Assembly (NCBI GenBank): GCA_034687125.1
Contig: JAQGBZ010000171.1
Coordinates: 62,001-126,000 of the forward strand
Origin: Neelides folsomi
Taxonomy: Eukaryota > Arthropoda > Collembola > Neelipleona > Neelidae
DNA length: 64,000 bases
Direction: 5' to 3'
Shown here: piece after piece, positions 38,381-50,116 of the stretch
Layout of the letters: the number at the start of each line of letters is the position of its first letter
Position numbering within the stretch: the first letter of the stretch is position 1
The notes under the pieces: generated by a model
What the model saw: the letters and a program-made list of their open reading frames with translations, nothing else
Told to the model about the DNA's origin: nothing
Database searches by the model: none
Made by a program: the position numbers and the translations under genes

Positions 38381-41300
38381 GGAAAACTCCGAGCCTTGAA
38401 TCAACGTTGACGAAGGGTTCAAGCAGAAAAATGAGTTTTTTATTAGAATATAAGTATTGACTTTGAGTGCGTCTCCGATGGGTTCCAAAAGGTACGAAGA
38501 ACGACCTTTACACCATCAATTCCCCCCAATCCCAATGTGTAAATCTTGACAGGAATCAAGAGAGGTAGGTGAATTTGGACAATGCATGGAGATGCGGAAT
38601 TGTAACATTGGGAAGGAAGCGACGGTTTTCCCAAATTTATTCCCAATGTCTTCCATAATTCTAATATGTGACTGAGAATAAGCGGACGTAATCATTTGCA
38701 TTTGCATCATCCAATATCGTGTCTTTTAAATTTACCTTGGTAACTTTAGATCCGTGAGAACTTTGAATAAATGGTTGAAGACTGAGGTGAGTCAAAGTTC
38801 TAAGAAGGAGTGGATATAATTGAGATTACTTATTTTATTATTCACCGGACATTTTCAAATTCCAAGAACACCATTTTTAAATCATATTCATTAGAATTAT
38901 TTCCTTTTGCTATTTGATCTTTTGATTTACGCTTCATTTGTTTACTTTAATTTTAGGTACTTTTTCCGGGATAATTCCATTAAAGGTGAGAGTTGAGGTG
39001 AGTTGGAAATAGTTTACCTTGTTTTATCATCCAATTGGTTATGAACCAAAGAATATTTTTATTGTTTTAATAAATAATTTTATATAACTACAAATAACTA
39101 CCCGTTTATTTTTAATATTCACTCATACGTGAAAACAATTATAAATGAATTTAAAACTTATTAAGTTAATTAAGGCAAGAACTCTAGAAATTATTTTGTC
39201 ATTGATTTTTTTTCAGGATCATTAAATGAAAACATATTGTTGTTTTGAAAATTAAGTAATCAACAATGAATGCCAAATGTGAAATGTCAATGGTTGAAAA
39301 GCGACTATGAATATTGAGACTGTCCACATTGCGTATAATATCATGCATATTTACTAGATATTAGCTATGCATGGTCAATGTGTCTATGCTACTGCTACTG
39401 TTCTAGTAGTCGGATTATTAGGATGATCAACATATTGAGATGCCTGTAATTATTCAAGCGCGTTAACATCAATATTACAAAAAGGAGGAATAATTTGATA
39501 GACGCAAAGGATTAAGAATTGAAGAATGCAAACAAGTTCAAGGCTTTCGCACAAATGAGTTCGAAGGAAACAAAAAAGTTTCGCCTTACATTCATCACGA
39601 GATCAAATTATCTTTTACATCACATTGGATATTTTTTTCCAAAAAATGGGATTTGACATTCGGAACTCTTTTAAAGATATTTAAATGAGAAAGGGAAAAC
39701 AATTGTTTTTTTCCTTTGGCTCTTATTACAATTCTGTAATTGCCTGAGGATTTTTTTTATAATTTTCGAATCATTTATTTTTTAGTGGTGTGTGAATCAA
39801 CGAGTGTCACACGGTTCAATTGGTTCTACTACAGGTACAGGTAAACAATTAGTAATCATATTCAGTATACCTTATTATTTACTATACTACCTATTTACTA
39901 CTCCTACGCACATCTACATTATTAGAATCCCATTTAGCAAAAACAAATGAATGAGAGATTGATAGGCATTAGAGAATGGGGATGGAATTAGAATAGGAAG
40001 TTGTGAGACAAAATGAATTGAAGAATTGAGAATTCAAGGTTCTTGAGATGAAACTTCACACCTTCCCATTTTCATTATTTGTTTTTGTCTCTAATTATAG
40101 GACTTAATTGTAGGAACCTTTTATTACTCATTTACACAAGCGTATTGATCGTCATTACACTTTTAATGAATTTGACCAAGAGTTGAAAACATGTTTGCTA
40201 AATTGCTATAAATGTATTTACTTTCAACAAATAGCTACAACTTGTGTTTTATGATTAGTGTTCTTTCTTGATAAATTCATGTTATTTATGTGCATCATTC
40301 AATCAAGATTATGAGTCATAGATGATTGTGACGTACAGACGTAACGTAACAGATAAATAATAGAAATTTAAAAATGTGAATTTTTTAAATGTCTCTTAAA
40401 TCAAAGAAAACTCGAGCAACCTTCGGATTAAAAACTAAAAGATTAATTGGAAGGATGTAAAATGATTATGTTCATATCACACCCATATTAAATTTAGATT
40501 TTAGATAATAAAATAAAAATACTGTACGTATACGTATATTATAATATACCAACATATACCGATATTGGTAATTTAAGCATATTACTTTATTAATATTGGT
40601 ATACTCGTAATATTAACAGAAAATTTAAAACCTTATGCAATGTGTTTATTTAGAAAAAATAAGAATAAGTTGAAATTCCAAATGAGGCTTTTATTTAAAT
40701 GGAATTATTTGATTCATGTAAATATGATAGGGTTCTTTTATAATTGCAATTTAGGATATAGGATGACTATCTAATATTAACATGTGGGTATAAATTTATA
40801 ATAATTCTGTATTTAATATCACTTTGACCAAACAGGTTTTTAAAGCGATGTAAATAAATAATCTCACTTACTCCACATTATGATGGATGCTGAAGATTTT
40901 TATTCTTCAAACTTACAAATGTGGATGGAATAAATAAAATTCGCCCAAAGAACCCTTAAACATTAAAAGTCAATTAATCAAGTTTTTATCAAAGGACAAA
41001 TTGTGGGAAGAGATATGAAAACGTTTGCCCAAAAACGCCTGTGTAATTTAATCACTCCTTGTTATGTAAGTTACAAAATGTAACCCAACACGTAGGTTTT
41101 TTATAAGACGAATGTGAGCCGATCGACATAATTTGCATATTTTGGGAAAGTGTATGAATTCTTTTGCGGTTTACGAGATTGTTAAATATAGAAGCTAAAT
41201 TGCGAATGAAAATGAATGCAAAATGTCGATTAACCTGATTTGGAATTTTTGTGTTTGAAAAAAGTTGAGAATTAAATGAAACCAGCTTTGATTTTGTTTA

Positions 41301-41721
41301 TTACAACTTATAAGTGGTATACAGTCAGTATGTCAAGTTTACGAAGGTCGGAGTATCTACTTTATACAATATGTATAGCCTATAAAGTATTATTTATTAT
41401 AAATTTATAAATCTATGTAGTTCTTGTTATATTACATGTAGGTATACATTGTAGATTAATAAAAAGTTGATCATAATGATTCAATAATTGTGTGATTATT
41501 CAAATATAAAATTGATAATAATTCATGTGTAAATTAATAAACAATATAAAAATAAGAAAATTAGAAGAATGAAAATATAACTTTTTATATAATGTATTAA
41601 TAAAAACAAAATACATATACAAATTAAAAAAAACAATATTAAAATAAGTAATATAACCCCCTGAGTTAAGAATAATTAAGAAGAATATTTAATTTAAGAA
41701 ATAAATAAAAAATGAAAAAAA
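38381..41721. other. Gene-free AT-rich stretch
   Basis: Three short overlapping minus-strand ORFs lie at 38285-38710, but they have no domain and no splice support. Beyond these I saw no coding, tandem or inverted-repeat structure. Confidence 0.4.
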
Positions 41722-43555
41722 TTATTGATGGATGATTTCCAGCTTGCATTGTGAGAATCTTCCCAAATTGGCCTTAGGATCGATTTTGTCAGGCGAGAAT
41801 GAATACATCCTCTTCAAAGTGCTCAATTGAACAGCAAACTTCTCGCCCAATTCAACGTCCTTTTCAAAAGGTCCAATAACGTGACCATCGAATGTCAATG
41901 GGAAAACCTTCAATAAAATTCATAATGTTAAATTATAGATTTAGTTAATACAATTCATTTTATATTTATTTGGGTAACTTTATTAATAGTAAGTTAACTA
42001 ATAATTTAATAAGTTAATTTAGAACCTTTTCATGGTCAGAAAAAAGAGTGATCTTGTATTTGTACAAATACTGGTAATTGTCTTGGTTCGTCTGAACACT
42101 CAGGAAGAGATTGGATCGATTGATTTGCGTAACCAAATTGAATTCGATGTCATCGAAGCTTATGATCTGTGAAACCCATGTGAACTTGTCCCATTCTAGA
42201 AAAATAAGTTTTCAAATAATCACATATTGGAATTTACATATTTGGTAAAATTTTGTTAGAATATGATTATAATAAAACAATGGCTATAATAAACATAAGA
42301 ATATAAATTATTAGGATAAATTCCTACTTTTAATGTCAGTAGCCACAAGAAGCGCTTCATATTGAGGGTAATAAATTTTCACTTCGCATTTGCATTGATC
42401 ATACAAAAGTGGAACGCCGTGCTTGAGATTAAGATGCTTCGATGCAGTGAACAATGCTATTTCACCACAGCCATTGTAATAACATTGCTTCAATGGCCTA
42501 AAGAAAATAAATTAAGATTATACACAAATTTTAATTATTAAAAAACATTGCATGATTTTATCAATTTAATTGTAAAATTATAGAAAGATTAAAATCAATA
42601 ATTAATGTTTAAAACAAGTTGTAATCCATACTTAAAGACACATGTGGCAACATGAGCGGCGAGAGCAGATCCGCGAATTTTCAAGTTGCATCCATGGGAA
42701 ACAAAATTGCAGTAGAAAAGAGATTCTCTGTAAATCACGTTATATGGTTCAAAGTGGAATTCGTAAACAGCAAGTTTGCAGAATTTCTCAGTTCCAACTC
42801 GATTTGGAAAGCCGTCAGGGTTCGTTTTGATGCAATATCGGAGATATACGGCGCATCGAAGGCAGCACAAATGTCCACGTTGGCAAGTGTATGGCTTCTC
42901 TCCAGCCATTTCTCCACATGATGAACAAAGCATTTGGGGTTGGATGCTCATGGCGGCTGCTATGGCCAAAAGTTCGCTGTTCCTGCAAAGCAAATATCAA
43001 AATGTATTTTATAACTAGCAAAAGTCGATTTCGTATTTAAGGAATTATGTTATAACTTAGAATTATATAATTTGTATTTCAATAAAATAGGAATTAATTA
43101 ATTGAAACTTAAAATTATACTAATGCTTCTTACACAATCCCTTGATATTCTTCTTCCTCTTTTTCAACTACTTTCCGGGTTTCTTCATTTACAAACTCGA
43201 AATCTTCATATTCGTCACTTTCTAAAATAAGAAATAGTTAAAATTAAACAATAATTGATGATTAAATATCATTTGAGCATTTGTTTGAATGTAAATTCAT
43301 ACATAATGAAATTCACTTAATTAAATCAAAAAAATCTGGAATGAATTAAATTTTACCTTCATTGTCACTGGCTGGTTTGCTTTCTTCTCCAGGCTTAGCA
43401 TCTTGAAATTCGTCTTCTTGGACGTCTCCCGATTCTTCCGTTTTCCTCGGGCCGTAATAGCTGATGAAGTCAGCTATTGGTTTAAAGAAGCTCGCATTCA
43501 GCTTCTTGATGATTGGGTTGTCTTTGATCATGGCGAGATTCTGTTTGTAATCCAT
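41722..43555 (-). CDS. SIAH/SINA-like protein with a degenerate RING
   Basis: Six exons (43357-43555, 43134-43221, 42632-42982, 42328-42497, 42026-42195, 41722-41907) give 387 residues. After an acidic N-terminal region comes a cysteine-rich block LCSSCGEMAGEKPYTCQRGH then LCCLRCAVYLRYC, which has the order of a SIAH RING (C-x2-C, GH-x-C-x2-C) but lacks the final CPxC pair. A SIAH-type zinc-finger region follows (FEPYNVIYRESLFYC, HGCNLKIRGSALAAH, ATC, YNGCGEIALF, HLNLKHG), then a beta-rich C-terminal part like the substrate-binding domain. SIAH proteins are E3 ubiquitin ligases; with the incomplete RING, ligase activity is doubtful. The donor after exon 5 (GTTCTA) is weak. Confidence 0.8.
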
Positions 43556-44671
43556 GATGACAATTTATTTGCGGAGCTCTTCTTCAATGCGATTTGCTCT
43601 CACAATGGCGGACGGGAAATGAGTAAGCGTTTAACTTCGTTGGTTCTGCGCTTTGCCGTAGGACAAAACGTTTTAAAATTACAATTGTTATAATAAATCT
43701 AAATCTAAAATGTACCAATAGTGCACATATATGGCTATGCCCTTACAGGGCCTTACATTGTGAATAGAACGTATTTAGTATGTATTCTATGTAGTTAAAT
43801 GAAATTATTTACGAAGTATTTATTTAGAAAGATTTATTCATATTATAAGTCTATTTTAGTTTTAGTTCACAAATAAACGGAAGGCGGATGAAAAAACTAA
43901 GCACATTTAAATTAAAGGCGTTACAAATGCAAGTCTAACTTGGCCTGCTTCTTGTAAATTGTGGCAGTATTCAGTATTGACTCTTTCACTAATGCTAAAT
44001 GCTTTCATCAATTATTAATTATGCAAGTTTACATAAAATTTTTATTATCAGAAGAACCATTTTTACATTAATTCTTAATTAAACGATTTAATTATTATTG
44101 TTATTACGTTTGAATTTTTGATGAATAAACCAAAATGAAACCTATCACGTATATGCAAAAATGTTATAAAACTTTGATGTCCTGATTAAGTCCTTTTATT
44201 ACCACAATATGAAACCTTCACAATTAATAATTATACATTGACCATTGGAATCATGTTTTTAAATTCTACTTTCAGTATTTGTACTCTACATTTATACATA
44301 TTTAAATTTAAATTATTGGGTATTACATATATCTATATCTTTAAAAATTATATCTTTAATAAAATGTAACATTTTACAAATTAGCCCTTTGTAATTTTGA
44401 TAGATAAAATATATTAATATTATATATAATATTAATATATTTTATATACAATTAGAAATGTATAAGGATAATATTTCCAAGTGATACGATTTTAAAGCTA
44501 TGATCTGTCTATAATTAATCAGTTAATCTACATCTACTTTACCAATATATAATATTAGATATTTCAAATCTTTAGTTTATTTTCATATAAATACTATTTA
44601 CATTTCAGTTGAATACATAATATCTAACTTTAAGATATATACCTATATATATATTACGTAATGTAATTATT
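43556..44671. other. AT-rich spacer with a perfect palindrome
   Basis: The first 100 bases are the leader and promoter region of the SIAH-like gene, with no coding frame. The only structure is the AT palindrome at 44404-44445. Confidence 0.4.
44404..44445. repeat. 42-bp perfect AT palindrome
   Basis: The half-site ATAAAATATATTAATATTAT plus one A is followed directly by its exact reverse complement, with no spacer. It is made only of A and T, so it could extrude as a cruciform or be a slippage product. Confidence 0.8.
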
Positions 44672-46078
44672 TCATCGAGTATAAAAATTGGAAAATGGAA
44701 AGTTCCCACTTTTTCCCTTTCCACCGAGTTCCTGGGGAATCGCTTCAAGAGGAATATGTTGGTTAAGTTTGGATTTTAAATTCCTATCATTTGATCCAAT
44801 TACATACATAGTATCAGCAACGGCTGAAGTCAGTGCTCGTGATATTGTCCCCATCATTCTAGGTAAATAACTCGGACCTAAGAAATCAAAATTTCTATTA
44901 AATTAATTTGTAAAATGCTCTATATTACAGATACAGATACTGTATATGAGAAACATCTTCCTTTTTACTAAAAATTACTCATGTAATAATATCAATTGAT
45001 TAAGTTACCTCGAACCAAGTAGATCTTTGACGGATATAATGGATAAATTGAATAGAAGATTCGCGAGTGATCAAGCGCTGTTAGCAATGCTAAAAGTAGA
45101 TAAAATAAAGAATATTAATAATCCTTTTCAACTGTTTATTTAAATTGTTTACCAAAACTAATAATTACAAAAATTAAAACATTTAATTTTAAATGAATTT
45201 TACCTTTCCTCGATGCCAATATATTGAAATTGAAACGATGTAAATCAATAATGAATAAAAAGTTTCCCAACGAAAGACCAGTGGAAGGATCATTCATTTT
45301 GGATGCTTGTTTTGCAATTGTCTCGTACATCAATAGTCCCCAATTGTGTGTATTTGGTTCATTTGATAATTTGATCATGTCCCAGAGACCCCAGTCCATA
45401 TACACCACTATTAAATATATGGTATAGTTATAAAAATAAGGTATTCTTGCTGGAAAATGCTGTATAACTGTATACTTATTTAGAATTTGCTCCTTTTATT
45501 AAAAACCTGGTTTGTTGTCTTCTGCATATCCAGTAATTTTCCATGGATATTTTGAGGGAAAATCATCCGGATATTTCCAATCAAAGATATCTTCGACTTT
45601 GTTAGTTTTTCTCCAATCTACAACCTTAAATAAAAATATTATTTATAATTAATATTACATGATCATTTATCATATAATTATTACCTTTTTTACACGTTTT
45701 TCTGCTTCTTCCAGGTTAAATCCTCCAGCTAATAATTACACAGAGTTAATATATTTATGAATAGATAATAAATAATAGCCAATAAAATTTGTTTCTATAC
45801 AAACGATATTGTTAAAGATAAAATTTGTTTTAATTGTAAAAAATGATTTTCCTAAATTATCATGAAATGAATTACTTACCTTTTACAAAGTTGAGTAAAA
45901 CGAGATCTGAATTGTTATTCAGCCAGCTTTGTAAATATAAATAATCATCTTCATTCTCATCGTCTTTTTTGACTTGAAGAAATGCTCTCAACTGTTTCAA
46001 TTTAAATAAAATAATAATTAGATTAATTAATATATTGCATATTATGCACACCATAAAGATTTTAAAAACTAATTCCAT
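44672..46078 (-). CDS. CRAL-TRIO (SEC14-like) lipid-transfer protein with an N-terminal hydrophobic segment
   Basis: Six exons (45880-46078, 45685-45728, 45507-45624, 45204-45407, 45009-45089, 44672-44877) give 283 residues. The N-terminus MELVFKIFMVCIICNILINL is a signal anchor or signal peptide. A CRAL-TRIO N domain follows (FNLEEAEKRVKKVVDWRKTN), then the lipid-binding lobe: FIIDLHRFNFNILASRKG, the gate-helix region YPLYPSKIYLVRGPSYLPRM, VIGSN and IPLEAIPQELGGKG. All are standard SEC14 landmarks. The family moves hydrophobic ligands such as tocopherol, retinal or phosphoinositides between membranes. The start codon overlaps the stop of the upstream gene (TAATG), and the preceding acceptor at 46089 is shared, so the two may sit on one transcript. 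Confidence 0.88.
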
Positions 46079-48319
46079 TATTTCATTATCTGTAATAAAT
46101 CTATGATAATGATAATAATAATTTTGTATTGTAATTGTGCCCAATTTGAATTTACTTCATTTGCCATAACTAAGTTATCGTCAGCATTAGAATTGCGATA
46201 TTCTTCGTCCATTTCTAATTTCAATCCTATAACTTTATCTGTACCTGTTATATGTAAATAATGTATTTTTATGAATTCCTGTAAACTAATTAACATGATA
46301 TTTTTTGTTATAATATATTGTTATTATAATGTACAATACCTATATGTATTTCAGGTTTTGATTTTCTAATATCAACTTCATCACTATCGTTATCCGGAGG
46401 TCTTGTAACAATTGGTTCACGTATTCTTGCCGTTGTACTCGAAGCTTTTTCTCTGGTCTTACTAGGCGTTTTTGATTTCTTCGAACAAATTCCACCAGTA
46501 CATGAAGAACAATCGATTTCATCCGATCCATCGTCACAATCATTTATTTTATTACAAACCGAACTGTTTGAAATACACTCATTGTTTTTACATCTAAAAG
46601 CATTCTTGCAATTTTCACAATTCATTTCATCCGACCCATCTTTGCAATCGTTTTCATAATCACAAACATCTGATAAACGAACGCATTTTCCGTTTTTGCA
46701 TTTAAATTGGTTTACTTCACAATCTCCACAATTAGATTCATCCGTCCCATCATGACAATCATTAATTCCATCACAAACAGAAGTTCCGTTTACACAAAAC
46801 TTCTTCGAGCCGCACATAAAGAAATTTCCCTGACAAAGTCTTTCACATCCAAATTCATCTGATCCGTCTTTACAGTCATTTTTAGAATCACAGATTTTAT
46901 AGTCCGCAATGCATTTCCCATTCTGACATTTAAACTCATTCTCATTGCATGGAGAACACCCAACTTCGTCAGATCCGTCACCACAATCATTTTCTCGGTC
47001 GCAGACGAAAAGATTGGAAATTTTATTTGTATTGTCGCAAAAATATTCATCTTTCCCGCACAATATGGTCGAATCCTTTGCATTTTCATTTTTTCTTAAA
47101 ATATCCGGATCTCTAGATTTTAAAATTACATAATAGTATAATTAATGCATCTTCTTTTGTCTTTGTCCAATTATGTACACATATCCATAATTTATTAATC
47201 ACGAAAAATGTTTACCTCATAGGATTATGTTTTATCCAAGTATAAAAATATGGAAGGGATGTGAAATAACTTTCAGTGATAATTCCTTCCTCATATTCCT
47301 CCTGCTCTTCATTACATGCACTTGGGCCCAAAGCCGAAATTCCACACAGCGAATTTACACCGTGAAAGTCTAAAATTGAAAACAATAATTAATTAATATT
47401 ATAAATATATTAAATCATATAATATATATATTATATAAAGAAATGAAAAAAAAATAATATGAAAATTTTTTTCGATAAATTGATTGTCGTATTGTCAATA
47501 TTATAGAAATATTTGAAATTTTAACATTTTGCAAGATTTCATATATTTATTTACTTTTGCAAATCATTGGCCAGCCAACGTCGTCGATACACGTTGAAGT
47601 TGTTGCTTTCTTTCCACAAATCATGCTGTCGTAAATGTTATTAAAAGGGTTTTCGTCCATGGCTTTAAGAAAAGAATTACAAGTTTTTCTTTTTATGATT
47701 TCAATGTCAGCTTTACTCAAAACACGGGCACTTTCTCCTTTTTTACCCCAACCAACCATTCTTCCAAATTTACCTACGAAAATATTAAATGAATCAAAAT
47801 TACCCTTATATCTATAGGTATATAGACCTCTGTTAATTTTTAAATTATAATTTGTTAATTGTTAAATATCAAATACAACAACATACCCGATGTCTCGTTC
47901 AGTGAATAAACGTTGGTTAATGGATTTAAACAATTAACTTTCGGGCCAAGATTAAGCGGTTCTTTTAAAACAATCACTGCAATGTCGTAAGGCGAATTAC
48001 TTTTACCTGGGATGTAATTAGGATGCATGTAAACTTTAGAAATTTTCCTTCTTTGTTCCACTGTTTTGTCTGGGACATTTAAATTATGTTGACCAGCCAT
48101 AACATAAAAATCTGAATAATCGCCCAAACTGCTTTCCAAACAATGAGCCGCCGTAACGATGAGCATTGTGGATAAAATTGTACCACTACAAATTTGGTCG
48201 CTTTTGCCCGTCTCCTTGATATTGACCACAAAGGGAAATTCTTTCGGCATTGAATTGCTAATATGAACCGATAATGTTAAATTCACATCGTAATTTCCCA
48301 ATTGGATTGGAATCGACAT
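46078..48319 (-). CDS. Serine protease homologue (inactive) with five C-terminal LDLa repeats
   Basis: Exons 47887-48319, 47555-47773, 47216-47369, 46340-47112, 46156-46244 and 46078-46089 give 559 residues, phases consistent. A trypsin-like domain has the His motif VTAAHCL and the Asp motif SPYDIAVIVL, but the GDSGGP site reads CIDDVGWPMIC, so the catalytic Ser is Val. It ends with LPYFYTWIKHN. Five LDLa modules follow, each with C...C...C..DGSDE or DGTDE calcium cages, then an Arg/Thr/Ser-rich linker and a short acidic end. Such non-catalytic homologues act as cofactors in arthropod clotting and melanisation cascades. I found no signal peptide in frame with MSIPIQLGNY; the acceptor-like AATCAG just upstream suggests a missing first exon. 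LDLa repeats after rather than before the protease domain are unusual. Confidence 0.85.
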
Positions 48320-49317
48320 GATGAATTTGGATTTTTCACTGATTGTTTAATCTCAGAAAATCTACAAATTATGGTTAAAAATTAAATCGCGATTCTTATG
48401 AATTTAATTTTTAATAACTAAAAAATAAGACCAAAGACTTTATTTGAAGGTTAACAAGATTCCACTATTCTTTATTAATCGAAAATTCTTAGTAAAATTG
48501 TTCAATGGATGTTTTAAAAAATATAAATTAATAATGCAAGAAGGGAACAAAAAATTGTTTTAGTATTTTTAAAATAAAAATTATGAAAATGAAAACGGCT
48601 TTATTTTCGGATAACAATAATAGGAATGTGTGTACATTTCATCTTTATTCGCTATTTCATCCGTGTTAATCCCATATACTTAATAATTAACATTTTTATG
48701 TACTTTTTTATAATGTGATCAATAAATAATTTTTTTTCTTAAATCTTGTTTTTCAGGCTTATAATGTATTCAGCCGTTCACACGCAAATGAATGTAAGCA
48801 TTTCCAGGAATACTAATTTATTCCTATATTGTTCCTATATTAAAATATTATTTTTATTTCCAATAATGTTTAAATTGACATAATGTTTAAATTGAGTTTT
48901 ATTCTGATTATATATAATGTACTAGTGATGTTTCAAAATTAAAATTGAATTCTTAATTTGTAATTATATTGAAAATAAATAACTAAAAATGTGATTGAAA
49001 TCACATGAAATTTGTTTCAATTTTTTAGAATAAGTAATGTATAAACTAAACCAAAAAACATATTTTAAATTTTATATTAATTTCTGCAAACTATTGTAGG
49101 AATTAGACTTAATTTAATATTTTTGTACTCGAACTTATCTACATACCTAGATAGGTATTATATAGGTGCGCAAATAATAATTTTTTCACAAATCTTGTTT
49201 ATCAGGTTTGCAAAATTTTTATTCAAACTCCGATCTTAGTTTTATAGTTTTAAACAATGCTAGTAGAAAAATCATATTTTGATCTTAATACTATTAAATA
49301 ATATATATACGTATTTA
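48320..49317. other. AT-rich spacer
   Basis: This presumably holds the promoter and perhaps an unseen signal-peptide exon of the protease homologue. I found no ATG-plus-donor that fits convincingly. Confidence 0.4.
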
Positions 49318-49945
49318 GGCTAGGATTCGGAAAGCCAGCACACCATGGTGCACCATGAAAAATCCCCCCTCACCATGGTGAGCTTAATGTTAATGATCCT
49401 ATCCCTAGTTTTTCAATTTCTGCTCTCACCATGGTGAATCATGTTCATGGTGCAGCTCGTGGTGCACCATTTTGGTTCCATGGTGCACCAGCTCATCATG
49501 CAGCTCACCATTTTTCACCATACTCACCTTGGAACTCAACACTTAGAAGATAAAACTTACAAAAAGTGAATGAAATTCAATTTTAAGGTGATTTTCATAC
49601 AAAATGTACGAATTGAATACATTTAGGGTTAATTAAGACATTTAAGTGAGCGCGAGACTATAAGTTGAATTTAAAATTTTTGAGCTCACCATGGTGAAAA
49701 GTGGTGAGTTCCATGGTGAGTATGGTGAAAAATGGTGAGCCGGTGCACCATGGAACCAAAATGGTGCACCACGAGCTGCACCACGGACATGATTCACCAT
49801 GGTGAGGTTTTGCTCACCATGGTGAGAGCAGAAATTGAAAAACTATGGATAGGATCATTAACATTAAGCTCACCATGGTGAGGGGGGATTTTTCATGTTG
49901 CACCATGAAAAACCATGTGGTGTGCTGGCTTTCCGAATCCTAGCC
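49318..49945. mobile_element. 628-bp foldback element made of CACCATGGTG palindromes
   Basis: The left end GGCTAGGATTCGGAAAGCCA is exactly complemented at the right end, and the two arms of roughly 200-250 bases match almost throughout, around a short unique centre near 49540-49680. Inside the arms the 10-bp palindrome CACCATGGTG occurs seven times exactly (49341, 49371, 49427, 49687, 49796, 49815, 49871), with many CCATGG, TGGTGCACCA and CACCAT variants. There is no coding capacity. TATTTA occurs next to the left end and two bases beyond the right end, so a target duplication is possible but not clean. It lies between the protease homologue and the gustatory receptor gene. A non-autonomous foldback DNA transposon is most likely. 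Confidence 0.85.
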
Positions 49946-50116
49946 CATATTTATGTATGTACAATAGGTAGATATATGATAAGAATTAATAAATTAAACA
50001 ATTGAAGCTTTTAAATCATATTTACAAGAGTATGTAAATTGGTGATATTTATGTAATATATAAATGTATAGTATATTTCTAACTTTCTAATAACTGATGT
50101 TTCAATGCTTTGTTCT

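Noticed and set aside
42642-43021. Plus- and minus-strand ORFs over the third exon of the SIAH-like gene
   Set aside because: They are shadows; the chosen frame carries all zinc-binding cysteines and agrees in phase with both neighbours.
46078-46296. Read-through of the last protease intron (NSNWAQLQYK and an Ile run)
   Set aside because: It is open by chance and reaches the same stop; the GTAAAT donor and TTACAG acceptor give a more normal end. It cannot be fully excluded.
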